From: Candidatus Atribacteria bacterium
GTDB taxonomy: Bacteria; Bipolaricaulota; Bipolaricaulia; UBA7950; UBA9294
NCBI GenBank assembly: GCA_004525685.1
Contig: SPBW01000135.1
Location: 1-5,677, forward strand
Length of the DNA stretch: 5,677 nt
Direction of reading: 5' to 3'
The stretch's first letter is position 1; every line of letters starts with the position of its first letter. Shown here one piece after another: positions 1 to 5,368 of this stretch. The position numbers were made by a program, and so were the translations under genes. The notes below the pieces were generated by a model. The model did no database searches, was not told the origin of the DNA, and saw nothing but the letters and a program-made list of their open reading frames with translations.

Positions 1-1
1 C

Positions 2-360
2 GCGATCTGGACACTCGGCCATTTGGCTCAATCACGTGCCGAATTCCTTGAAATGTTGACTGGACGACAAGTGTACGAAGCGGGTTGGGCTGAGCTGTTT
101 GGGATGGGCGCTGATCCCCAAGATGCCAGCGTGTATCCCAATGTGGAAACGTGTCGAGCTGTCTTAGATGCCCGGATGCGCAACTTGAAGGAGTATTGGA
201 AACGGCCAGTGAAGAGGACCTAGAAGGCCCTCCATGCACACTCTCCAACTACTTCAAGACCAAGGCCTCGGTGCTTGTTCATCTGAGCCATCATGAAGCG
301 CACCACACCGGAGCGTTGTCGATGATCCGGCGAGCTCTTGGCAAGGACCGTATGATCTAG
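2..360 (+). pseudogene. DinB/YfiT-like metal-binding protein, 5' truncated by the window and frameshifted
   Basis: This looks like the central and C-terminal part of a DinB-superfamily four-helix protein. The family includes DNA-damage-inducible proteins and thiol-dependent transferases that bind a divalent metal through a histidine triad. The left part (frame 2) reads WTLGHLAQSRAEFLEMLTGR, with the first candidate metal histidine at 20-22, and then a WAELFG segment and a YPNVE segment. The right part (frame 1, to the TAG at 358-360) carries a second histidine cluster, HLSHHEAHHTG, at 280-309, followed by RRALGK. The two halves complement each other along one domain, but frame 2 ends at a TAG near 221. 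A single missing base near 185-192 explains this: restoring it turns 'RNLKEYW' into 'RNLEGVLE'. The N-terminal helix lies outside the window. It is either a decayed gene or a sequencing indel. The domain call is from motif recognition only, and the substrate is unknown. Confidence 0.72.
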
Positions 361-583
361 AGCAGCACATGGGGCAGTTCCTGATAGAGCGAGCAGGTCG
401 ACTCGTCAAGCACACCTGACCTCCGTGCTTCTCTTGTCCTGGTCTTCCCATGGCCTTGCGCGTCCCGATGCCAGCGCGCTTGAGAACTGCTGCTCCGCAT
501 ATGAGGCAAGGACAATCCTCAATCATCCTGTGCGACTCAGAGACGGCTCTTGTGCTTGGCAATGGGAATGGGCCCCAACTCGT

Positions 584-604
584 TCATCCTGGCGTGTAGG
601 ATGA
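584..604. repeat. 7-bp inverted repeat upstream of the MBL-fold gene
   Basis: TCATCCT (584-590) and AGGATGA (598-604) are perfect inverted copies around a 7-base centre. The left arm also occurs as a direct copy at 523-529. It ends about 60 bases before the probable start at 663. It could be an operator or leader hairpin. There is no T-run, so a terminator is unlikely, and chance is possible for arms this short. Confidence 0.35.
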
Positions 605-650
605 TCCAACCTCGCATAGTAAAATGATGCAAAAGGTGTGGGATTCAGGA

Positions 651-656
651 GAGGAG
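651..656 (+). promoter_or_regulatory. Shine-Dalgarno site that fixes the MBL-fold gene start at 663
   Basis: GAGGAG lies within the purine run AGGAGAGGAG (647-656), 6 bases before the ATG at 663. The upstream in-frame ATG at 624 has no such site. Starting at 663 also places the charged MKMCLRWR head directly before the hydrophobic stretch of the signal peptide. Confidence 0.7.
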
Positions 657-662
657 ACCGGC

Positions 663-1423
663 ATGAAGATGTGCCTACGATGGAGACTGGGACTACTCAT
701 CATTGCAGGATTGTTGCTGTCTGTTGGCGCTGTGCAAGGCTCTACCGTGGAGCTTCAGTACCTCGGACACTGCGCTTTTCTGATTACTGCACCTGATGGG
801 ACAAAGATCGTCTGCGACCCGTACCGCACCATCCCGGCGTTTCCGCTTCCGCACTCTCTGCGCTCCCAGGAGATCTAACAGCTGATGTAGTCCTGGTGAG
901 CCATATAGACTGGGATCACAGTGGTTCGGCCGATTTCGAAGGTGCCGTCGTCATGGATGCGCCGGGAACATTGCAGATTGGCATGGCAACGATCACGGGC
1001 TACGGCAGCTTCCACGCCGAAGAAGGCAAGATGTCTTCCCAGCCCAACGTGGTCTTCGTCATCGAGATCGATGGTGTGAAGATCGTTCACTTTGGCGACT
1101 CGGCGGTCGTTGACGATCCCGTGATCGTCGCCGATATGTCGAATGCCGATGTCGCGATTCTCAATGTCGATCCCTACGTAATTCCATGGGCTCGTGCGAT
1201 GCCATTCATGGATAGTATTGGCGCGAGAACCATCATCCCGTCGCACTACACCCACACCTACGCCCCTAACGCCATGAGCGGGTACGTGTCGCTCACGGGC
1301 TTCCTTGTTCGAATGGATCCAGGACTCGTCATCAACAACGGTGTGACCACGATTGACGTGTACGCGGGTATGCCTCGCCAAATCCTGGTCATGAAGCCGC
1401 TCTTCCTATCTGCGGGGCCGTAG
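663..1423 (+). pseudogene. Exported UlaG-like metallo-beta-lactamase-fold hydrolase, frameshifted
   Basis: This is an MBL-fold metal-dependent hydrolase of the UlaG-like type; its substrate is unknown. From the start at 663 it has a Sec signal peptide (basic MKMCLRWR, then a long Leu/Ile/Ala core to about residue 24, cleavage likely after VQG). The fold's first strands follow (YLGHCAFLI, then a CDPYR motif). Frame 3 then runs into a TAA at 876-878. Frame 2 continues the domain with ADVVLVSH and the metal motif HIDWDH (902-919). Further candidate ligands are His at 1013, the GD of HFGDS with Asp at 1097, and His of PSHYTH at 1244. The shift is of -1 type (one base missing), between about 846 and 865. 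The usual HxHxDH motif has Asp in place of the second His. The rest looks well conserved, so this is either a recent mutation or a sequence error. Expression as two separate proteins is unlikely, since the second half has no ribosome binding site. Confidence 0.8.
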
Positions 1424-1681
1424 CGTAGGTTCGCCGCCTAGGTTCTGCTTCGCAATCTACGCACAGGGTCCAACAGCTCACTGACCAGCATCCTTGTTGT
1501 CTGAAGAAGCAGCGGGTCGGCCCTAGCCTCAATCGGTCTTGGTCCTGTCTCAGGGGCAGAAAGGTTTGGGGTCTGATCCTGCAATCCGACAGGTGAAGCA
1601 ACTGGATTCCAATAGCTTAATAAGCAACCATTTCATCGGAAATCAGTCGGAAGAGACATTCGTTCTTGACTCCACCTGATT

Positions 1682-1697
1682 CGAGCCTGTAGGCTCG
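1682..1697 (+). repeat. Leader hairpin CGAGCC-TGTA-GGCTCG
   Basis: Perfect 6-bp stem with a tetraloop, about 90 bases before the small lysine-rich gene. In RNA it would be a compact GC-rich hairpin. It is followed by GAATAAAGC rather than a T-run, so it is more likely a leader or processing element than a terminator. Confidence 0.45.
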
Positions 1698-1735
1698 GGA
1701 ATAAAGCAAGGCGTCTTCGGGCTTCAAGTCTGGGG

Positions 1736-1749
1736 GCCGCGATCGCGGC
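1736..1749. repeat. 14-bp perfect palindrome GCCGCGATCGCGGC
   Basis: A perfect dyad with no central spacer, 36 bases upstream of the lysine-rich gene's start. At DNA level it could be a dimeric regulator site. As RNA it could form only a shorter stem, because the centre must become a loop. No known regulator is assigned. Confidence 0.5.
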
Positions 1750-1772
1750 AAATGAACACTACCTACGCCAAA

Positions 1773-1784
1773 AAGGAGTCTCCT
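1773..1784 (+). promoter_or_regulatory. Shine-Dalgarno site inside a small inverted repeat
   Basis: AAGGAG (1773-1778) lies 7 bases before the ATG at 1786, an almost ideal ribosome binding site, and it makes this tiny frame a credible gene. AGGAG-T-CTCCT (1774-1784) is also a perfect inverted repeat, so the mRNA could fold AGGA against TCCT with a 3-base loop, covering the site. A stem of four pairs is weak alone. Confidence 0.55.
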
Positions 1785-1785
1785 C

Positions 1786-1899
1786 ATGGGTGACAAGATG
1801 GGCAAGAAGGGCAAGGACAAGCAGAGCAAGCAGAAGGATGCCAAGTCGGCGAAAGATGCAAAGAAGAAACAGGACAAGCAGCCAGCTCGAAAAGCTTAG
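1786..1899 (+). CDS. Small lysine-rich basic protein, 37 residues
   Basis: This is a short gene with a strong ribosome binding site (AAGGAG, 7-base spacer) ending in TAG at 1897-1899. The product has 14 lysines and one arginine against five aspartates, and almost no hydrophobic residues. It opens MGDKMGKKGKDKQSKQKDAK and ends QPARKA, so it should be cytosolic and either disordered or a charged helix. It resembles, by eye, a recurrent group of tiny bacterial proteins starting MGDKxxK with Lys/Gln/Ala-rich bodies whose role is unknown to me; nucleic-acid binding is only a guess from charge. Its leader holds two inverted repeats, and the ribosome binding site is itself in one, suggesting regulated translation. 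The next gene starts 199 bases on, so it may be transcribed alone. The lysine richness is at protein level and not a simple DNA repeat: AAG and AAA codons are mixed with Gln, Asp and Ala codons. Confidence 0.68.
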   Translation: MGDKMGKKGKDKQSKQKDAKSAKDAKKKQDKQPARKA

Positions 1900-2085
1900 G
1901 CACTTCTCAGATCAGCCGGATTTCTGGGAATACTCAGACTGGCATCTAGATTACGCTTTAGGATTGCGCGGCAGACCTTGCTGTATCGGCCAACACAACT
2001 AGGCCAGAGCTCGTGAAGAACTACCCCGTGACTTGGGATCTGTCTCCTTTGGCAACCCTGCGGCTTTGCGAGAGATGATTGGTTT

Positions 2086-2091
2086 GGGAGG
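2086..2091 (+). promoter_or_regulatory. Shine-Dalgarno site that fixes the PLP enzyme start at 2099
   Basis: GGGAGG lies 7 bases before the ATG at 2099. The open frame extends upstream to a TTG at 2033, with another ATG at 2075, but neither has a comparable site. A start at 2099 also puts the family's N-terminal 'REFPAL' segment at the usual distance from the beginning. Confidence 0.7.
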
Positions 2092-2098
2092 ACACGGG

Positions 2099-3361
2099 AT
2101 GTCACTGACACATGATCACGTGATGGAGCTACGCCGGGAATTCCCTGCATTAGGCCAGACGCTGGATGGTCGGCCGATTGCCTTCTTCGATGGGCCGGGT
2201 GGAACGCAGGTGCATGGTTCGGTGATCGATGCCATTGCCCGCTACTACACCGAGGCCAACAGCAACGCCCACGGCGCATTCGAATTCTCGCGTCGTACTG
2301 ACAAGACGGTGGCTGCCGCCCAGGCGGCGATGGCCGACTTCCTTAACGCACGACGTCCCGAGGAGATTGTCTTCGGCTCCAGCATGACTGATCTCACGTT
2401 TAGTCTCAGTCGTGCCATCGGGCGCGTTCTTTCTCCTGGCGATGAAATCATCGTGACGCGATTGGATCATGATGCCAACGTCGCACCGTGGGTGGCATTG
2501 GAAGAATGCGGCGTCGTCATTCGCATGATCGATTTTGATCCCCAGGACTGCACCCTAGACATGGATGCCTTGCACGCAGCCATCGGCCCCAAGACGAAAG
2601 TTGTCGCTGTCGGTGCCGCATCCAACGCCGTGGGAACAGTCAACGACATTGCGAAGATCACCACCTGGGCACACGAGGGTGGGGCGTGGATGTTCGTCGA
2701 TGCCGTGCAATTCGCGCCGCATGCGCTGATCGATGTTCAGGCGCTCGACATCGACTTCCTCTCTTGCTCGGTCTACAAGCTGTTCGGTCCGCACATGGGC
2801 GTCTTGTGGGGACGCTACGAGCTGCTAGACGAACTTCCTGCCTACAAGGTCATTCCTGCTGTCGATACGCCGCCGGACAAGTTCCAAGTGGGTACGCCCA
2901 ATTTTGAGGGCATGGCTGGCGCGACGGCAGCCATCAACTACATCGCCTCTGTAGGGCAGCGATTCGGTGACGTAGGATCCGACGCCTCTCGCCGCGAACA
3001 AATCGTGGCTGGCATGACAATCATTCAGCGCTACGAAATGGAGCTTTCTGGGCAGTTGATCGAAGGCCTGCAATCTATTGCTGGTGTGCGCATCTATGGC
3101 ATCACCGATCCTGCTCGTTTCGATGAACGAATGCCTGTGGTCGCGTTCACGCTGGAAGGGCACGCTCCTGGCGACATTGCGCGGAGGCTTGGCGACGAGG
3201 CGATCTTCGCTTGGTACGGCCACTTTTACGCCATCTACGTGACGCAGCGGCTCAATCTCGATGCATCGGGTGGACTGATGCGCATTGGCATCAATCACTA
3301 CAACACGAGAGACGAAGTTGACTGGCTGCTATCGGTCATTCGCGAGATTGCCGCCTGCTGA
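2099..3361 (+). CDS. PLP-dependent cysteine desulfurase-like protein, VC1184 subfamily
   Basis: This is an intact 420-residue class V aminotransferase-fold enzyme, the normal length for the family. Numbered from 2099, it has FFDGPGGTQ (29-37), a substrate-loop segment GAFEFS, the PLP-stacking His in RLDHDANVAPW (H124), FVDAVQFAPH with the pyridine-binding Asp (D201) and Gln204, the Schiff-base lysine in SVYKLFGPHMG (K227), FQVGTPNFEG, and the carboxylate-binding Arg in MRIGINHYNT (R395). These are the motifs I associate with the VC1184 group of SufS/CsdA-like proteins. SufS-type enzymes have their catalytic cysteine in an HHCA-like motif; here the equivalent stretch is YGHFYA (373-378), with tyrosine near the cysteine position. 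Sulfur transfer by the usual persulfide route is therefore doubtful. Another PLP reaction, such as a lyase or epimerase, is possible, and the substrate is unknown. No suf or isc partners are nearby. It ends at a TGA followed by a strong hairpin and appears monocistronic. Confidence 0.9.
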   Translation: MSLTHDHVMELRREFPALGQTLDGRPIAFFDGPGGTQVHGSVIDAIARYYTEANSNAHGAFEFSRRTDKTVAAAQAAMADFLNARRPEEIVFGSSMTDLTFSLSRAIGRVLSPGDEIIVTRLDHDANVAPWVALEECGVVIRMIDFDPQDCTLDMDALHAAIGPKTKVVAVGAASNAVGTVNDIAKITTWAHEGGAWMFVDAVQFAPHALIDVQALDIDFLSCSVYKLFGPHMGVLWGRYELLDELPAYKVIPAVDTPPDKFQVGTPNFEGMAGATAAINYIASVGQRFGDVGSDASRREQIVAGMTIIQRYEMELSGQLIEGLQSIAGVRIYGITDPARFDERMPVVAFTLEGHAPGDIARRLGDEAIFAWYGHFYAIYVTQRLNLDASGGLMRIGINHYNTRDEVDWLLSVIREIAAC

Positions 3362-3380
3362 ATCTGTTCGATCCGTGCTC

Positions 3381-3414
3381 CTGAAGGCAGATTGCTTCAG
3401 CGGAAATACTGAAG
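3381..3414 (+). repeat. CTGAAG / CTTCAG / CTGAAG evenly spaced alternating inverted repeat
   Basis: CTGAAG (3381-3386), its complement CTTCAG (3395-3400) and CTGAAG again (3409-3414) are separated by exactly 8 bases each. The middle copy could pair with either neighbour, giving two mutually exclusive 6-bp hairpins just before the long terminator-like stem. It sits in the 3' untranslated region of the PLP enzyme gene. Confidence 0.45.
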
Positions 3415-3417
3415 ACA

Positions 3418-3445
3418 CAACCCCAGTTCAAATGAACTGGGGTTG
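3418..3445. terminator. Likely bidirectional transcription terminator
   Basis: A perfect 12-bp stem (CAACCCCAGTTC with GAACTGGGGTTG) around the 4-base loop AAAT, in the 112-base gap between two convergent genes. It lies 57 bases after the PLP enzyme stop and 29 bases beyond the CARDB gene stop on the other strand. The sequence after the stem is only modestly T-rich (CGTTTC on plus; TGTCTTC on minus), so termination strength is uncertain. Stem quality and the convergent position support the call. Confidence 0.8.
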
Positions 3446-3473
3446 CGTTTCAGATTCCAGGAATGATGGGGGC

Positions 3474-4712
3474 CTACTGGCAGCAGACCTCGTAATCGAC
3501 TGAGTTGTTCTGCTCGTCGAGCTCCTCGATTTGACTACCGAAGTCCACTGTCGCTGTTACAGTCCGAGGACAGGGTTCCTTCCCATAGGTAATCCTATCG
3601 AGGACGATCTCGACATCTCGCCTGTAGGTTTCATTGGGCGCAAGCTCCGGAATGCTGAGCAGGCTACGATCCTGGCCAGAAGTGACAATCAAGCCACATG
3701 ATGGCGCGCTCGCTTTGCCGAGATTGGTCACTGCGATCTTGATTGTTCCTGTGCACAGATACTCCTGTTTTAGGGTCCAAGCACACTCACACTCACCCGT
3801 CTCGATTTGGACACGAAGATCGGGGAGGGGAATGGGCTCAGGCGCGCATTCCTCGACAAGCAACGTGATCGTACGTTCATACGCGTAACCGGTCGGCGGA
3901 GCTGCAATCTCACTTGCTTCCCAAAGGCCGGCGACTACGTGCGCGCCAATACTGAAGTACTCAGAAGGGAACTGATAATAGTAATAGACCTCCGTGGTTT
4001 CGACTCCGACTTCATACGAAGGAACACAAAGAACTTGGCGATTGAGCGCGATCTCAGTTCCATCGACGAATAGGTGGAAGACAGCCGAATCTGGATCGAG
4101 ACTTGCTCCCGTGAATCCGTGTCGAATCCATGAGGGCTCGCACTCGACGATCGTCTGCGTGTCTGCACTTCCTAGGACGGTTATGCGCTGCCCGTCGCCT
4201 ACGAAAGCGGTGGTTGCCGTTGACGAGGACGGACCCAGAATGCGGAACGGAATTGGGGCCTTCCCACATAGAGAGACGGCTGCAATCACATCTGTAGGAA
4301 CTGTCTCCCCCTCTAGGCTCACGGACATCGTGAGAGTGCGGCCGATTAGGGAGCTTCCAGATGCTGAGCCGAGCACACTCGAAGACCATGTCCACCACGC
4401 TCCACAGTCGGAAAGTGTTGTGGAAGCTGTCCATCCGGTTGGAGCTGTCGTCGAGACGGTAGCCATGAGCCCAATGCCAGAGATCAGCAATCCGCATGGA
4501 TTCTCGGGACCCCCGCCGAGGTGCGTCAATCGGTAGGTATACGTGTCCTGTCCATCTGCCCGCGTCACGCAGGCTTCGATTGCTACTGTCCCGAATACGC
4601 CGGTCACGACTTCGCTATCTGAGGCCAGGGCTCCCGCGGGACACGCTGACTGACCCAATGCCGAGCACGCAACAGCAAGCACCAACCCACTCATCAACAC
4701 CCATCGCTTCAT
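3474..4712 (-). CDS. Secreted cysteine-rich protein with C-terminal CARDB-like domain
   Basis: This is a 412-residue exported protein of unknown role. The start at 4712 is chosen because AGGAGG (4723-4718) lies 5 bases ahead; a TTG at 4739 would add nine charged residues before the signal peptide. The N-terminus MKRWVLMSGLVLAVACSALG is a clear Sec signal. Cys16 follows an imperfect lipobox (AVAC), so a lipoprotein is a less likely option. Residues about 22-160 are a Ser/Thr/Gly-rich beta-type region containing ENPCGLL and WWTWSSS, and about 165-290 a second one with VYYYYQF; I recognise neither. Residues 297-412 (PDLRVQIETG to the end) match a CARDB-type beta-sandwich: IAVTNLG, IPELAPNET, then IEELDEQNNSVDYEVCC. 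The mature part has about 15 cysteines, suggesting disulfides outside the cytoplasm. Such domains usually serve adhesion or cell-surface assembly. There are no sorting motif or membrane anchor at the C-terminus and no catalytic motif. Confidence 0.82.
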   Translation of the reverse strand: MKRWVLMSGLVLAVACSALGQSACPAGALASDSEVVTGVFGTVAIEACVTRADGQDTYTYRLTHLGGGPENPCGLLISGIGLMATVSTTAPTGWTASTTLSDCGAWWTWSSSVLGSASGSSLIGRTLTMSVSLEGETVPTDVIAAVSLCGKAPIPFRILGPSSSTATTAFVGDGQRITVLGSADTQTIVECEPSWIRHGFTGASLDPDSAVFHLFVDGTEIALNRQVLCVPSYEVGVETTEVYYYYQFPSEYFSIGAHVVAGLWEASEIAAPPTGYAYERTITLLVEECAPEPIPLPDLRVQIETGECECAWTLKQEYLCTGTIKIAVTNLGKASAPSCGLIVTSGQDRSLLSIPELAPNETYRRDVEIVLDRITYGKEPCPRTVTATVDFGSQIEELDEQNNSVDYEVCCQ

Positions 4713-4717
4713 CGCGA

Positions 4718-4723
4718 CCTCCT
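4718..4723 (-). promoter_or_regulatory. Shine-Dalgarno site that fixes the CARDB gene start at 4712
   Basis: AGGAGG on the minus strand (inside GAGGAGGT), 5 bases ahead of the ATG at 4712. It overrides the longer frame from 4739 and puts the signal peptide at the very N-terminus. Confidence 0.75.
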
Positions 4724-4745
4724 CAGCCAGCTTGCCCAATTGCTC

Positions 4746-4775
4746 ATGCTAAGCGAAATCGATCTTGCAGGACAA
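4746..4775 (-). promoter_or_regulatory. Possible sigma70-type promoter for the CARDB gene
   Basis: On the minus strand, TTGTCC (4775-4770) and TAGCAT (4751-4746) are separated by 18 bases. Each matches four of six consensus positions, and the -10 ends 33 bases before the start codon. A weak match in the right place. Confidence 0.25.
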
Positions 4776-4822
4776 CATGGTCCAAAATGGGGCAGACGCC
4801 AACTCTCGAGGATTCTGAATGA

Positions 4823-5284
4823 CACGCTCTTCGCGGGCTCTCTACCAAGCTACTTGTCAAGCATTCCGCTTTGAAGACCGTCGATTTCTCGCAAGTTCAG
4901 ATCGAGCGCGCCAAGACGTTGGTTCCCAAGGCTCGATTCCTGTGTTGTGACATCACCGAGATGGACTTCTCTCCAGGATCGTTTAACGCCATTGTTTCGT
5001 TCTATGCCATCATCCACATGCCACTCGAAGAACATCCGCAGCTATTCGCCAATATCGCCCGATGGCTCAAGCCGGGTGGCTTCTTCCTCGCAACGATCGG
5101 ACATGATGCGTGGATCGGCACGGATGACGCCTATCTCAGTGTGGCGGGCGGCAAGATGGCATGGAGTCACGCCGATGAGAGTACCAACATTCGTTGGCTC
5201 CAAGATGCAGGTCTCCATGTGCTTTGGACGCGCTTCATCCCCGAAGGCGATAGTGGGCACACACTGATCCTTGCTCAGAATTAG
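4823..5284 (+). pseudogene. Class I SAM-dependent methyltransferase, N-terminus missing
   Basis: The frame is open from 4823 to the TAG at 5282-5284. The only plausible start within it is a TTG at 4871 without a ribosome binding site (137 residues). The family resemblance is clear: VDFSQVQIERAKTLVP carries the acidic residue that binds the ribose of S-adenosylmethionine, followed by CDITEMDF, FNAIVSFYAIIHMPLEEHP, LKPGGFFLATIGH, a SHADESTNIRWLQDAGL segment and IPEGDSGHTLILAQ at the end. The upstream reading GLSTKLLVKHSAL still looks like the helix after motif I. The glycine-rich loop itself (usually DxGCGxG) is absent, replaced by a stop at 4820-4822. About 60 N-terminal residues that this family normally has are missing, and the space is taken by the promoter region and start of the divergent CARDB gene. 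Without motif I it is unlikely to bind the cofactor, so it is probably a gene remnant. The substrate cannot be inferred. Confidence 0.75.
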
Positions 5285-5329
5285 TCGTTGCATCAGGAGC
5301 AAGAATCAGCATTCGCGGGAGAGGATGTG

Positions 5330-5362
5330 ATGAATCTATCGGTCATCGATTCATACGCGTGA
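5330..5362 (+). other. Possible 10-residue leader reading frame upstream of the MFS gene
   Basis: ATG at 5330, preceded by the purine-rich GGGAGAGG (5318-5325), encodes MNLSVIDSYA before a TGA at 5360-5362. It is in the same frame as the MFS gene that starts at 5381. It could be a leader peptide, a former N-terminus cut off by the stop, or chance. Confidence 0.22.
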
Positions 5363-5368
5363 GTACGC

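Larger units (their letters stand above)
361..662. other. Gap between the DinB-like and MBL-fold genes, no gene recognised
   Basis: About 300 bases without a convincing coding region. A frame-2 stretch is open from about 362 to 603, but it has no good start and its translation resembles no family I know. A minus-strand frame (562 to 254) contains cysteine pairs but runs over the conserved end of the DinB-like gene, so it is probably incidental. The visible structure is the inverted repeat at 584-604, just ahead of the next gene. Confidence 0.5.
1424..1785. other. Long gap and leader region ahead of the small lysine-rich gene
   Basis: No protein gene is supported in these 362 bases. Near the left end, GCGTAG (1423-1428) and CTACGC (1457-1462) are inverted copies, and TAGGTTC occurs twice (1426-1432, 1439-1445). 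These may be a weak terminator after the MBL-fold gene, though no T-run follows. GCTTA-A-TAAGC (1615-1625) is a small palindrome. A TTGACT hexamer at 1666-1671 resembles a -35 box but has only a poor -10 match at 1690. Two stronger inverted repeats, at 1682-1697 and 1736-1749, are listed separately. A minus-strand open frame over 1617-1877 overlaps the lysine-rich gene and is probably a shadow. Confidence 0.45.

Noticed and set aside
254..562. Minus-strand frame of 102 codons with cysteine pairs (CPCLIC, CPMCC)
   Set aside because: It runs through the conserved C-terminal block of the DinB-like gene, has no visible ribosome binding site, and the cysteine spacing fits no zinc-binding family I know.
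840..900. Programmed -1 ribosomal frameshifting in the MBL-fold gene
   Set aside because: There is no slippery heptamer, internal Shine-Dalgarno stimulator or obvious downstream structure, and the family is normally read in one frame.
875..1381. Minus-strand frame of 168 codons
   Set aside because: It is antisense to the well-conserved half of the MBL-fold gene and rich in His, Arg and Asp in a pattern typical of a shadow frame.
1676..1700. Possible tRNA T-arm, because of a TTCGAGCC-like string
   Set aside because: The surrounding bases do not form an acceptor stem, anticodon arm or proper 5-bp T-stem; it is a simple hairpin.
1617..1877. Minus-strand frame with a hydrophobic N-terminus
   Set aside because: The hydrophobic part is simply the complement of lysine codons of the small basic gene (AAG read backwards as CTT), and no ribosome binding site was seen.
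3994..4536. Plus-strand frame of 180 codons
   Set aside because: It is antisense to the CARDB protein gene, which has a signal peptide, a ribosome binding site and a recognisable domain; the plus-strand translation has none of these.
4496..4822. Plus-strand frame of 108 codons ending just before the methyltransferase frame, as its possible N-terminus
   Set aside because: It is the complement of the CARDB gene start and its translation is Arg/Pro/Ser-rich without any methyltransferase motif.
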